DNA of 64,000 nt from RYN-133 sp963754285. GTDB lineage: Bacteria; Actinomycetota; Actinomycetes; Mycobacteriales; Jatrophihabitantaceae. Both the position numbers and the translations under genes were made by a program. The notes under the pieces are model-generated. The model had not been told where the DNA came from, did no database searches, and worked only from the letters and a program-made list of their open reading frames with translations. Position 1 is the stretch's first letter; the number at the start of each line of letters is the position of its first letter. The stretch spans positions 992,001-1,056,000 of the forward strand of contig CAVWFN010000007.1 of the NCBI GenBank assembly GCA_963754285.1, read 5' to 3'. This document shows, piece after piece, positions 1 through 8,543 of the stretch.

Positions 1-570
1 GTGCGGCGGGATGCGGGTGGCCATGCCGACCGCGATGCCCTCGGATCCGTTGACCAGCAGGTTCGGGAAGCGCGCCGGCAGGATGACCGGCTCGGTGGTG
101 TTGCCGGCGTAGTTCGGGATGAAATCGACGGTTTCCTTGTCGATGTCCCGCAACATCTCCATGGCCAGGTTCTGCAACCGGCACTCGGTGTACCGGTAGG
201 CAGCCGCGGGGTCGTTGCCCGGTGAGCCGAAGTTGCCCTGCGGATCGATCAGCGGGTAGCGCAGCGACCACGGCTGCGCCATGCGCACCAACGCGTCGTA
301 CAGCGCCGAGTCGCCGTGCGGGTGGTAGTTGCCCATGACGTCGCCGACGACGCGGCCGCACTTGACGTAGTTGCGGTCGGGCCGAAAGCCCGAGTCGTAC
401 ATCCCGTAGAGGATCTTGCGGTGCACCGGCTTGAGCCCGTCGCGCACATCCGGCAGCGCCCGCCCCACGATGACCGACATCGCGTAGTCGATGTAGCTGC
501 GCTGCATCTCCGTCTGGATGTCGACCGGCTCGATCCGATCGAACCCGCCGGTATCAGTCGTGTCAGTCAT
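1..570 (-). CDS. gyrA: DNA gyrase subunit A (5' part; runs off the window)
   Basis: Breakage-reunion subunit of DNA gyrase, working with GyrB as A2B2 to introduce negative supercoils. Only the first 190 codons are present, from an ATG at 570 to the window edge. Visible landmarks are the SYIDYAMSVIVGRALPDVRDG opening, the quinolone-pocket stretch HPHGDSALYD (Ser88, Asp92) and the catalytic tyrosine Tyr127 in AAAYRYTE. Families usually have Met, not Tyr, two residues before this tyrosine (AAAMRYTE). Ser88 sits where mycobacteria carry alanine, so the pocket is of the ancestral type. It lies downstream of gyrB on the same strand, separated by 187 bases that hold a large inverted repeat. Identification is certain; the C-terminal domain is not seen. 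Confidence 0.98.
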   Translation of the reverse strand, partial: MTDTTDTGGFDRIEPVDIQTEMQRSYIDYAMSVIVGRALPDVRDGLKPVHRKILYGMYDSGFRPDRNYVKCGRVVGDVMGNYHPHGDSALYDALVRMAQPWSLRYPLIDPQGNFGSPGNDPAAAYRYTECRLQNLAMEMLRDIDKETVDFIPNYAGNTTEPVILPARFPNLLVNGSEGIAVGMATRIPPH

Positions 571-651
571 TGACTAGCTCTCTTTTCGAGTCGTGTCGTC
601 GAGCAGCGGCCGCACCGCAGAGACGCGCGGTGAGGTGACAGCGGAGGCGGA

Positions 652-745
652 GGGCCGAGGGATGGCTTCGAGAGCGTGGATGGGCCTGGCCCCCCGACCG
701 AGGAACGAGGGAGGGGTGGTTGCGAACGAAGCCATCCCTCGGCCC
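652..745. repeat. Perfect 19-bp inverted repeat between gyrB and gyrA
   Basis: The left arm at 652-670 (GGGCCGAGGGATGGCTTCG) is exactly reverse-complemented at 727-745, with a 56-base loop. It begins 12 bases past the gyrB stop codon, so gyrB-gyrA read-through RNA would form a very stable stem. There is no T-run, so it is not a classical terminator. It could be an actinobacterial hairpin terminator or attenuator, or a palindromic insertion element. No second copy was seen in this window. Confidence 0.85.
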
Positions 746-757
746 GCAGCCGGAATC

Positions 758-2758
758 TCAGATGTCAAGGAACCGGACGTCTCTTGCATTGCGGATGATG
801 AACGAGCGACGCGCCTCCACGTCCTCACCCATGAGCACCGAGAACAGCTCGTCAGCAGTAGCCGCGTCGTCGAGGGTCACGAGCCGCAGGATCCGGTTGG
901 TCGGATCCATCGTGGTCTCCCACAGCTCCTTGGAGTTCATCTCGCCGAGACCCTTGTAGCGCTGGATCGCGTCTTCCTTGGCCAACTTGCGGTTGGCCTC
1001 CTGGCCGGTCTTGATCAGGCCGTCGCGCTCCTTCTCGGAGTAGGCGTAGGACGCCTCGCCCTTGCTCCACTTGATCTTGTAGAGCGGCGGCGCGGCGAGG
1101 TAGACGTGGCCGGCCTCGATGAGCGGACGCATGAAGCGGAACAGCAGCGTCAGCAGCAGCGTGGTGATGTGCTGGCCGTCGACGTCGGCGTCGGCCATCA
1201 GCACGATCTTGTGATAGCGCAGCTTGGTCAGGTCGAACTCGTCGTGGATGCCGGTGCCGAGCGCAGTGATCAGCGACTGCACCTCGTTGTTCTTCAGCAC
1301 CCGGTCGATGCGCGACTTCTCGACGTTGATGATCTTGCCGCGGATCGGCAGGATCGCCTGGAACATCGAGTCGCGGCACGACTTGGCCGACCCGCCGGCC
1401 GAGTCACCCTCGACGATGTAGAGCTCACTGCGGCCGGGATCGGTGGAGCGGCAGTCGGCCAGCTTGCCCGGCATGCCGAACGTGTCGAGCGCGTTCTTGC
1501 GAGCCAGCTTGCGTGCCTGCTGCGCGGCCCGGCGCGCCTTGGCAGCCTGCGTGATCTTGGTGACGACCTGCTTGGCCTCGGTCGGGTGGCTCTCGAACCA
1601 CGCGGTGAGGCGGTCGTTGGCCACCGACTGGACGAACGTCTTGGCCGAGGAGTTACCGAGCTTGGTCTTGGTCTGGCCCTCGAACTGAGGCTGGCCGAGT
1701 TTGATCGAGATGATCGCGGCCAGACCCTCGCGGATGTCGTCGCCGGTGAGGCGGTCTTCCTTGGTGTCCTTGACGTGCTTGCGCTCGATCGCCCACTTGT
1801 TCACGACGTTGGTCAGCGCAGCACGGAAGCCCTCCTCGTGGGTACCGCCCTCGATCGTGGCGATCGTGTTGGCGAAGGTGTGGACGCTCTCGGCGAAGGA
1901 GGAGTTCCACTGCATCGCGACCTCGACCGACAGCTCGCGCTCGCGGTCCTCGTCGGCGAAGGAGATGACGTCCTTGTGGATCGGCTCCTTGTCCTTCGTC
2001 CGGTTGATGTGCTTGACGAAGTCGACGATGCCGTCCTTGTAGAAGTAGCTGATCTCCTTGGCGGACTTCGGCTTCGCCGTGTCGGCGGTGGCGTCGTCCT
2101 CGTCGACGATCTCGTCGACGCGCTCGTCACGGAGCACGATCGTCAGGCCCTTGTTCAGGAACGCGTACTCCTGGATGCGGCGACGGATCGTCTCGTAGTC
2201 GTACTTGGTCGTCTCGAAGATCGAGTCGTCGGCCCAGAAGGTGACCGTGGTGCCGTGCAGCCTGGACGCGTCACCCTTGGTCAGCGGCGCGGCCGGCTTC
2301 TGGTCGACGTAGGGCTGGCTCCAGTGGAACCCGTCGCGCTCGATGTCGACCTCGAGCCGGCTCGACAGCGCGTTGACGACGGAGACGCCGACGCCGTGCA
2401 GACCGCCGGACACCTTGTACGCGTCGTTGTCGAACTTTCCGCCGGCGTGCAGCACGGTGAGGATGACCTCGACGGTGGGCTTCTTCTCGGTCGGGTGCAT
2501 GTCGACCGGCATGCCGCGGCCGTTGTCCTTGACACGCACGCCGCCGTCGGCGAGCAGCGTGACCTCGATGCGGTCGGCGAACCCGCCGAGGGCCTCGTCG
2601 ACGGAGTTGTCGACGACTTCCCAGACCAGGTGGTGCAGGCCGCGCTCGGCCGTCGACCCGATGTACATACCGGGACGCTTGCGGACGGCCTCGAGCCCCT
2701 CCAGAACCTGAATGCTGCTGCCGGTGTATTCGTTCTTCTTCGTTTTGGCGGCAGTCAC
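758..2758 (-). CDS. gyrB: DNA gyrase subunit B
   Basis: ATPase subunit of DNA gyrase, 666 residues, the usual actinobacterial length. The N-terminal GHKL ATPase begins around residue 15 (IQVLEGLEAVRKRPGMYIG), with the Asn of EVVDNSVDEA and the glycine-rich GLHGVGVSVVNAL lid. The transducer follows. The C-terminal TOPRIM carries EGDSAGGSAK and the metal-binding DADVDGQHI, then QRYKGLGEM. The start is a GTG with an AGGGGAG ribosome site a few bases upstream. The SGRDS stretch after the TOPRIM glutamate reads SCRDS here, with a cysteine in place of the glycine common in relatives. It lies downstream of dciA and upstream of gyrA. Confidence 0.98.
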   Translation of the reverse strand: MTAAKTKKNEYTGSSIQVLEGLEAVRKRPGMYIGSTAERGLHHLVWEVVDNSVDEALGGFADRIEVTLLADGGVRVKDNGRGMPVDMHPTEKKPTVEVILTVLHAGGKFDNDAYKVSGGLHGVGVSVVNALSSRLEVDIERDGFHWSQPYVDQKPAAPLTKGDASRLHGTTVTFWADDSIFETTKYDYETIRRRIQEYAFLNKGLTIVLRDERVDEIVDEDDATADTAKPKSAKEISYFYKDGIVDFVKHINRTKDKEPIHKDVISFADEDRERELSVEVAMQWNSSFAESVHTFANTIATIEGGTHEEGFRAALTNVVNKWAIERKHVKDTKEDRLTGDDIREGLAAIISIKLGQPQFEGQTKTKLGNSSAKTFVQSVANDRLTAWFESHPTEAKQVVTKITQAAKARRAAQQARKLARKNALDTFGMPGKLADCRSTDPGRSELYIVEGDSAGGSAKSCRDSMFQAILPIRGKIINVEKSRIDRVLKNNEVQSLITALGTGIHDEFDLTKLRYHKIVLMADADVDGQHITTLLLTLLFRFMRPLIEAGHVYLAAPPLYKIKWSKGEASYAYSEKERDGLIKTGQEANRKLAKEDAIQRYKGLGEMNSKELWETTMDPTNRILRLVTLDDAATADELFSVLMGEDVEARRSFIIRNARDVRFLDI

Positions 2759-2946
2759 TCAGTGCTCCCCTTTTCGGGCGATTGAATTCGGAACGCAGCT
2801 CGAGACAGAGCTCGATTTGGTGTCCAGTCTACCGGAATCGGGAGAGCACTACCGCGTTCAACGCGCCTCATGTGGACGGAGAACGACGTGACACCCGGTC
2901 GTACGTCTCCCCTTGTGACCCGGTATCGCCGAATTCACGCTGGCGA

Positions 2947-3564
2947 TCAGCCGTAGGTGTCGCGCGGGCCGCGGGCGCCCCGGACCGAGCGCGGGCCGTG
3001 CTTCCAGCTCGGCGCAACGGGGCCGGTGACCACGATACGGGTCACCACGTCGGGTCCCAGTTCGGCGACGATCCGGGCCAGCAGCGTGCCGGCCAGCAGC
3101 CGTAACTGGGTGGCCCACGCCGTCGACTCGGCGCTGACGCGCAACTCGCCCTCACGCAGGGCGCTGGGCGCGCAGTGCGCTGCGACGTCGGCGCCGACGA
3201 TCTCGGCCCAGGAGCTGAACACCCGCGCCTCGGACAGCGGGCGTTGCCACCCCCGGTCGGCGACGAAACCGGAGGCGACGGCGCCCAGGGTGGCCGGATC
3301 GGTGGTGTCGGGCCAGGCGCCGGAGTACCCGCCGCGCGTCGCCTCGCCGCCGCCATCGCGATCGGCACCCGCGGGCCGGCGGCTCCGTCCGCGGCCGGGT
3401 TTCGTGCGCGAGATCCGCTGCGCTCCAGCCAACGCGGCCTTTACCGGATCCTGCGACTTGTCCACAGAATCAGCCGGTTTTCCACTGTCTGCTGTGGAAG
3501 ACGCTGTGACCTGGGATACGTTTTCGGGTTCTGGACCCTCATTTCCGGGAGTTTTCTCAGGCAC
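2947..3564 (-). CDS. dciA: DciA-type protein (DUF721), replicative helicase loader/partner
   Basis: Small basic protein of the DciA/DUF721 family, which helps load or operate DnaB helicase in bacteria without DnaC. The chosen start is the GTG at 3562-3564, which overlaps the recF stop (3557-3559) and gives 205 residues. An open frame continues to 3720, but it would lie inside recF. The first 90 residues are low-complexity and rich in Arg, Gly, Ser and Pro. The conserved domain is about residues 100-190 (SSWAEIVGADVAAHCAPSAL, then LRVSAESTAWATQLRLLA). Position between recF and gyrB matches M. tuberculosis Rv0004. The name rests on family and position; the function is inferred from characterised DciA proteins. 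Confidence 0.88.
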   Translation of the reverse strand: MPEKTPGNEGPEPENVSQVTASSTADSGKPADSVDKSQDPVKAALAGAQRISRTKPGRGRSRRPAGADRDGGGEATRGGYSGAWPDTTDPATLGAVASGFVADRGWQRPLSEARVFSSWAEIVGADVAAHCAPSALREGELRVSAESTAWATQLRLLAGTLLARIVAELGPDVVTRIVVTGPVAPSWKHGPRSVRGARGPRDTYG

Positions 3565-4717
3565 GGCGCACCGTCCCGTCGGCGACACGGTGGCTCGCAC
3601 CGGCCAGTTGCTCCGGCACGTCGGACCCGACAGCGGCCGTGACGATCGCCTGCTCGGCCTTGCTCGCGACCAGGGCGAGCTGCTCGCGCCGGCCGGCGTC
3701 GAGCTCGGCGAACACGTCATCGAGCAACAACACCGGTTCGGCCTCGGCCGGCGCGTCGCTGCGCAGCAGCTCGTAGCTGGCCAGGCGTAGTGACAGCGCG
3801 ACCGACCACCCCTCGCCGTGGCTGGCGTAGCCGCGTACGGGCAGCGCGCCGATGCCGAGTTCGAGCTCGTCGCGGTGCGGCCCGACCAGATTCACGCCGC
3901 GCTCGATCTCGGCGGCCCGCCGCCGCGCGAGTTCTGCGAGCAGTGCCGCGCGCAACGCGTCGCGGTCGGGGACGAGGTCGTCGCCGAGCTCGGGCAACAC
4001 CTCGGCGAGCGCAGTCGCGTAGTGCAGGGTGAGCTCGGCGCTGGCCGGCGCCACTTGGGCGTAGGCAGCAACAGCGTGCGGGCGTAAGGCCTCGACGGCG
4101 GCGAGCCGGGCGGCGAGCAGCTCACTGCCGTGCTCGGCCAGGTGCGCGTCCCACACGTCGAGCGTGGCTGCGACGGCGTCACGATCACTCGCCCCGGATC
4201 GTCGTGAGGCTCCCGCCGACTTGAGCAGCGCGCCGCGCTGGCGCAGCACTCGTTCGTAGTCCGAGCGCACACCGGCCATCCGTGGTGACCGCGCGACGAC
4301 GACCTCGTCGAGGAATCGGCGCCGCTCGCCGGGATCGCCCCGCACGATCGCAAGGTCCTCGGGCGCGAACAACACGCACCGCAGCGCGCCGAGCACATCG
4401 CGCACTCGTGGTTGGGCGACCCCGTTGAGCTTGGCCTTGTTCGCACGACCCGGCGAAATCTCCAGTTCGACGCGCAGCTCGCGGCCGCCGGCGACGAGTG
4501 CGCACCGCACGACGGCCCGCTCGGCCCCGTGGCGAACCAGCGGGGCGTCGCTCGAGACCCGGTGGCTGGTCAGGGTCGCGACGTAGCCGAGCGCCTCGAT
4601 GAGATTGGTCTTGCCCTGCCCGTTCGCACCGACCAGCACGTTCGGTCCGGGCTCGAAGGCGACCTCGGCAGCCGGCCAGCTGCGGAAGTCGGCAACGGAC
4701 AGGTGCCTGACAAACAT
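3557..4717 (-). CDS. recF: RecF recombination mediator ATPase
   Basis: SMC-like ABC ATPase that helps load RecA at single-strand gaps. It has 386 residues, typical for the family. Walker A is GANGQGKTNLIEAL around residues 32-45, the signature region lies in the second half (ALSLRLASYELL), and Walker B is EPVLLLDDVFAELD near residue 340. The ATG at 4717 lies 31 bases downstream of the dnaN stop. Streptomyces and Mycobacterium normally have gnd (6-phosphogluconate dehydrogenase-like) between dnaN and recF; it is absent here. The 3' end overlaps the start of dciA, so the two are probably translationally coupled. Confidence 0.97.
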   Translation of the reverse strand: MFVRHLSVADFRSWPAAEVAFEPGPNVLVGANGQGKTNLIEALGYVATLTSHRVSSDAPLVRHGAERAVVRCALVAGGRELRVELEISPGRANKAKLNGVAQPRVRDVLGALRCVLFAPEDLAIVRGDPGERRRFLDEVVVARSPRMAGVRSDYERVLRQRGALLKSAGASRRSGASDRDAVAATLDVWDAHLAEHGSELLAARLAAVEALRPHAVAAYAQVAPASAELTLHYATALAEVLPELGDDLVPDRDALRAALLAELARRRAAEIERGVNLVGPHRDELELGIGALPVRGYASHGEGWSVALSLRLASYELLRSDAPAEAEPVLLLDDVFAELDAGRREQLALVASKAEQAIVTAAVGSDVPEQLAGASHRVADGTVRRA

Positions 4718-4748
4718 CCGATCAGCGCATTCAGCTCACGACATCGGC

Positions 4749-5891
4749 TCAGCCGGGCAGGCGGACCGGCATCATCACGTAGGTGTACTCGCCGGCGGCA
4801 TCGGCGTCAGCAGCGTCAGGACGCAGCACGACCGGCTTGTTCGGCGAGGTGAACAACAACCGGGCGCTGGACGCGGTCACTGCCGCCAGCCCGTCCAGCA
4901 GGAATTGCGGGTTGAACGCCGTCGTGATCGCCTCGCCGTCGTAGGCGACATCGAGGTTCTCTTCCGCGCGGCCCTCGTCATCGCCGCCGGCCGACAGGGA
5001 CAGCCCGTCGGGGCTGAACTCGAGCCGCACAGGGGTGTTGCGGTCGGCGACCAACGCCACGCGCCGCACGGCCTCGACCAGCGGCGCGACGGTGATCTCG
5101 GCCGTTGAGGACCACTCGCTGGGCAGCAAGGATCGGTAGGCCGGGAACGTGGCGTCGAGCAGGCGGGTGGTGGCTCGGCTGGCGCGGCCGTTGGTCGACC
5201 CGGCGAAGCCGATGATGCCCTCGCCGGTTCCGCCCGCGGACAACGCGAGGGTCATCGTCGAGCTGTGCGACAGGCTCTTGGCGGCATCGGACAGGGTGCG
5301 GGCGGGGACGAGCACCTGGGCCGGTTCGGCCGACGGGTTCTCCGGGGTCCAGTCGAGTTCGCGCACGGCCAGGCGGTATCGGTCGGTGGCGGCCAGGGTG
5401 ATGCGTGCGCCGTCGATCTCGAGTCGCACGCCGGTGAGCATCGGCAGGGTGTCATCGCGGCCGGCCGCAACCGCGACCTGGCTGACGGCCGTGGCGAACG
5501 CGGCGCTGTCGACCGTGCCGGCAGTCGTCGGCATGCTCGGCAGCCGCGGGTAGTCCTCGACCGGCATCGTGGGGAGCGTGAAGCGGGCGGCACCGCACAC
5601 GATCGACAGTCGGGACCCGTCGAGGGTCACGTCGACCGGATGCGGCGGCAGCGCCTTGGTGATGTCGGCGAGCAGCCGACCGGACACGAGGGCCTGGCCG
5701 TCCTCGCCCGCGCTGACGTCGAGGTCGACCTCGGTGGACGCCTCGAGGTCGAAGCCGGACACCGTGAGCTGCTCACCGTCGATCGTGAGCAGCAAGCCGG
5801 CGAGCACGGGCATGGTCGGACGCGTCGAGAGGCTGCGGGCGGCCCAGGTGACCGCATCGGCCAGAGCGTCTCGCTCAACCCGGAACTTCAT
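4749..5891 (-). CDS. dnaN: DNA polymerase III beta sliding clamp
   Basis: Ring-shaped processivity clamp that tethers the replicative polymerase to DNA. It has 380 residues and three repeated clamp domains, opening with MKFRVERDALADAVTWAARSL and ending with TYVMMPVRLPG, the C-terminal tail that forms part of the partner-binding pocket. The ATG at 5891 is preceded by GGAGG at a good distance (CTGGAGGCGACCAATG). It is the first gene after oriC in the dnaN-recF-dciA-gyrB-gyrA direction, co-oriented with dnaA and transcribed away from it. Confidence 0.98.
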   Translation of the reverse strand: MKFRVERDALADAVTWAARSLSTRPTMPVLAGLLLTIDGEQLTVSGFDLEASTEVDLDVSAGEDGQALVSGRLLADITKALPPHPVDVTLDGSRLSIVCGAARFTLPTMPVEDYPRLPSMPTTAGTVDSAAFATAVSQVAVAAGRDDTLPMLTGVRLEIDGARITLAATDRYRLAVRELDWTPENPSAEPAQVLVPARTLSDAAKSLSHSSTMTLALSAGGTGEGIIGFAGSTNGRASRATTRLLDATFPAYRSLLPSEWSSTAEITVAPLVEAVRRVALVADRNTPVRLEFSPDGLSLSAGGDDEGRAEENLDVAYDGEAITTAFNPQFLLDGLAAVTASSARLLFTSPNKPVVLRPDAADADAAGEYTYVMMPVRLPG

Positions 5892-6333
5892 TGGTCGCCT
5901 CCAGCGCCGAATGCCAAGCCCGAGGGCTCGTGCGAATTACACGATTGAATGCTTGGTGGGGAGTACAGCGTGCCGTACCGGTCGTCCCCACAATCCACCA
6001 CCCACCAGCAGTTGGCTTTGTGCAGTGTTGATTTGAAGTACTCGTCTGTCTTCTTCGCAGGTGTGGACAGTGGGGACAACGCCTGCCCGGCCGCCCGAAG
6101 GCCAGCAAACTCCGAGTCCGCGGTCATTGCCGTGGTTGTGGACAGGCATGGGTGGATCATGCCCTGTCCGTAGGACATCGAGTGGACGCCGAGTGGCCAT
6201 CCCGTGTCATACACATTAACGCGACGGTTCTCCACAGATCTGCCCACAGAGTGTGAATTGCACGTCGAGGTGTACGGGCGGGTCGGCAGGGCAGTCGGGA
6301 CCGTCGGGGCGACTGCGGACATGCGGGCCGACA
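5892..6333. other. oriC: Chromosomal origin of replication oriC (dnaN-dnaA intergenic region)
   Basis: 442 gene-free bases between dnaA and dnaN, the usual oriC location in actinobacteria. Matches to the actinobacterial DnaA box TTGTCCACA with one mismatch are at 6062-6070 (minus, CTGTCCACA), 6071-6079 (minus, TTGTCCCCA), 6137-6145 (minus, CTGTCCACA) and 6228-6236 (plus, TTCTCCACA). Weaker two-mismatch boxes are at 6240-6248 and 5982-5990. No exact consensus box was found. The less GC-rich stretch around 6011-6060 is a candidate unwinding region. The dnaN promoter must also lie here. Function is inferred from position and boxes. Confidence 0.85.
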
Positions 6334-7848
6334 CTAGGTACGCGACCGCAATTTGATGCGGCTGGTGAGCTCGGCGATCTGGTTGTACGTCGTGAGCTTC
6401 TCGCCCATCTGCATCTTGATCTTGCGTTCGGCGTGCATGACCGTCGTGTGGTCACGGTCGCCGAACTTCTCACCGATGCGGGGCAGGGACAGGTCGGTCA
6501 GCTCGCGGCACAGGTACATCGCGATCTGGCGGGCGTGGACGAGGGCACGGCTGCGTGAGGGCCCCACCAGCTCGTCGACGGACACGCCGAAGTACTCGGC
6601 GGTGATGCCCATGATGGTCGAGGCGGTGATCTCCGGGGCGTCCAGCTCGCCGACGAGGTCCTTCAGGACGGTCTCGGTCAGCGTCATGTCGATCGTCTGC
6701 CGGTTGAGGCTGGCGAACGCGGTGACGCGGATCAGCGCACCTTCGAGTTCGCGGATGTTGCTCTGGATGCGCGAGGCGATGAACTCCAGCACCTCCGGCG
6801 GCAGGTTCATCCCCTCCTGCGCGGCCTTCTTCCGCAAGATCGCGATACGCGTCTCGAGGTCGGGCGCCTGGACGTCGCTGATCAGGCCCCACTCGAAGCG
6901 GGTGCGCAGCCGGTCCTCGAGCATGTTCAGTTGCCGCGGTGACTTGTCGGAACTGATCACGATCTGCTTGTTCGCGTTGTGCAGCGTGTTGAAGGTGTGG
7001 AAGAACTCCTCCTGCGTGCGCTCGGCGCGCTCGAGGAACTGGATGTCGTCGATGAGCAGGACGTCGACCGAGCGGTAGCGGCTCTGGAAGGCCTGCATCT
7101 TGTCATCGCGCACGGAGTTGATGAAGTCGTTGGTGAATTCCTCGCTGGACACGTAACGGGTGCGCAGGCCGGGCTGCAGCCGCGCGGCGTAGTGCCCGAT
7201 CGCGTGCAGCAGATGCGTCTTGCCCAACCCGGACTCGCCGTAGATGAACAGCGGGTTGTATGCCTTGGCCGGCGCCTCGGCGACAGCGACTGCCGCCGCG
7301 TGGGTGAACCGGTTGCTGGCACCGATGACGAACGTGTCGAAGGTGTACTTCGGGTTGAGCCGCGCATCGCGGGCGTCGCGCTCGGGACGCCGAGCCGGGC
7401 TGTAGTCACCGCCGCCGTTGGCGCCGTGGGGTTGTGGTGCGTAGTCGCTGAAGCCGCCACGACCGGGTCCCGAGCGCCGCGTGAACCACTCGTCGCGCTC
7501 GTCCTCGACATCGTCGTAGGTGTCGGCGTTGTCGGCCGGCCCGGTGGTGTCAGGGGTGGCAGCCGCGTCGGTGTCGAGGCCGTCATCGGCGTTCTGGACG
7601 GTGACGGCGACCTGGACGTCCTTGCCGAGTTCCTCGGACAGAACGACGGCGAGGTAGGGCCGCAGGTGGCTGTCGAGGTATTCGCGGACGAATTCGTTCG
7701 GGGCCGCGAGCAGTGCCGTGTCGGCGACCAGCCCCAGCGGGCGGGTCAGGCTGAGCCACGCTTTGTGCTGAGGACGCAGCGCGTCGTCGTTGTCGAACCG
7801 GGTCCGAGCTTTGGTCCAGACTCCGAGGAGTGCGGTCTTCTCATCCAC
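6334..7848 (-). CDS. dnaA: Chromosomal replication initiator DnaA
   Basis: AAA+ initiator that binds DnaA boxes in oriC and melts the origin. It has 504 residues. Domain I is about residues 1-85 and the Gly/Asp/Arg-rich linker domain II about 90-165. AAA+ domain III has Walker A GESGLGKTHLL and Walker B LLIDDIQFL. The C-terminal DNA-binding domain IV ends with the DnaA signature (DRDHTTVMHAERKI). The start is GTG at 7846-7848 (VDEKTALLGVW). It is divergent from rpmH, with 518 bases between them, and is separated from dnaN by oriC. Confidence 0.98.
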   Translation of the reverse strand: MDEKTALLGVWTKARTRFDNDDALRPQHKAWLSLTRPLGLVADTALLAAPNEFVREYLDSHLRPYLAVVLSEELGKDVQVAVTVQNADDGLDTDAAATPDTTGPADNADTYDDVEDERDEWFTRRSGPGRGGFSDYAPQPHGANGGGDYSPARRPERDARDARLNPKYTFDTFVIGASNRFTHAAAVAVAEAPAKAYNPLFIYGESGLGKTHLLHAIGHYAARLQPGLRTRYVSSEEFTNDFINSVRDDKMQAFQSRYRSVDVLLIDDIQFLERAERTQEEFFHTFNTLHNANKQIVISSDKSPRQLNMLEDRLRTRFEWGLISDVQAPDLETRIAILRKKAAQEGMNLPPEVLEFIASRIQSNIRELEGALIRVTAFASLNRQTIDMTLTETVLKDLVGELDAPEITASTIMGITAEYFGVSVDELVGPSRSRALVHARQIAMYLCRELTDLSLPRIGEKFGDRDHTTVMHAERKIKMQMGEKLTTYNQIAELTSRIKLRSRT

Positions 7849-8366
7849 GGATCAGGATCACTCCAGCTCGTTCGTCGCTCGTTCTCGCCGCTCCGGTCCG
7901 ACCCGAAACAACCCAGTGCCCGACTGTCTCACGATCGTCATCGCTACGCGGAATCCACAGGCTTTCCCACAGCTGTGTACGCAGCAGCAACACCGTCGCA
8001 GGCCGTTCGGGGCCGGTGCAGCGATGCCACGGGACGCGCTGGCCAAGAAGCTGGTCGAGCTGGTGGACGAGGTTGGTCAACGTGGCACGGTGCGGGAACC
8101 TAACAGCGGGCAATGATGGACGACAATAGGCTTGGGCGTGTCTTTGCGGGAACCCGGAGGAAGACCGTTAGTTTCCTTGATTCGGCTCCGCACAGTGCGC
8201 GGTTTGACCCGTGCCGGGAGCGATCCGTACCGTAGACGGTTGTGCCGCCGCATCCTCGGCAGCACGGGGAGCCTCGAGGTCCGGACTGCAGGTCGCGCCC
8301 TGCGACCAGCCGCTTCGACGCTCGGCAAGTTCGACAGCGTGTAACCGCCGATTTTGGAGCCCGACC
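7849..8366. promoter_or_regulatory. dnaA-rpmH divergent control region
   Basis: 518 bases without a supported gene, holding the promoters for dnaA (minus) and for the rpmH operon (plus). Two DnaA-box-like sequences lie close together at 7951-7959 (GAATCCACA) and 7963-7971 (TTTCCCACA), each two mismatches from TTATCCACA. They could serve dnaA autoregulation or be a second initiator-binding cluster. Several short open frames cross the region on both strands, but none has a recognisable product. No hairpin terminator is evident. Confidence 0.6.
8204..8233 (+). promoter_or_regulatory. Putative promoter of the rpmH operon
   Basis: A good -35 hexamer TTGACC (8204-8209) is followed after 18 bases by TACCGT (8228-8233), which fits the TANNNT form of actinobacterial -10 elements. 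Transcription would start about 125 bases before the rpmH GTG, leaving a substantial leader. Sequence-based guess only. Confidence 0.4.
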
Positions 8367-8504
8367 GTGAGCAAGCGTACTTTCCAGCCGAACAACCGCC
8401 GCCGCGCCAAGACGCACGGCTTCCGGCTGCGTATGCGCACCCGCGCGGGCCGCGCCATCGTCGCCGCCCGCCGGCGCAAGGGTCGCCGCGAGCTGTCGGC
8501 CTGA
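8367..8504 (+). CDS. rpmH: 50S ribosomal protein L34 (bL34)
   Basis: 45-residue, Arg/Lys-rich large-subunit protein. It opens SKRTFQPNNRRRAKTHGFR and ends RRKGRRELSA, the standard bL34 pattern. The GTG at 8367 is chosen because the mature family begins (M)SKRTFQPN; the frame stays open upstream, but that stretch matches nothing. A GGAG lies about 9 bases before the GTG. It is the first gene of the rpmH-rnpA-yidD-yidC-jag-rsmG-parAB series that runs away from dnaA. Confidence 0.98.
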   Translation: MSKRTFQPNNRRRAKTHGFRLRMRTRAGRAIVAARRRKGRRELSA

Positions 8505-8543
8505 GGCCGACAGCCGCCCACGCGTCCGCGATCGGCGACCGTC

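Noticed and set aside
593..2785. A 730-codon open frame on the plus strand
   Set aside because: It is the antisense of gyrB; the product is a compositional artefact of high GC third positions with no recognisable domain.
2947..3720. A 257-residue DciA
   Set aside because: The first 52 residues lie inside recF and lack conservation; the GTG at 3564 overlapping the recF stop is the better start.
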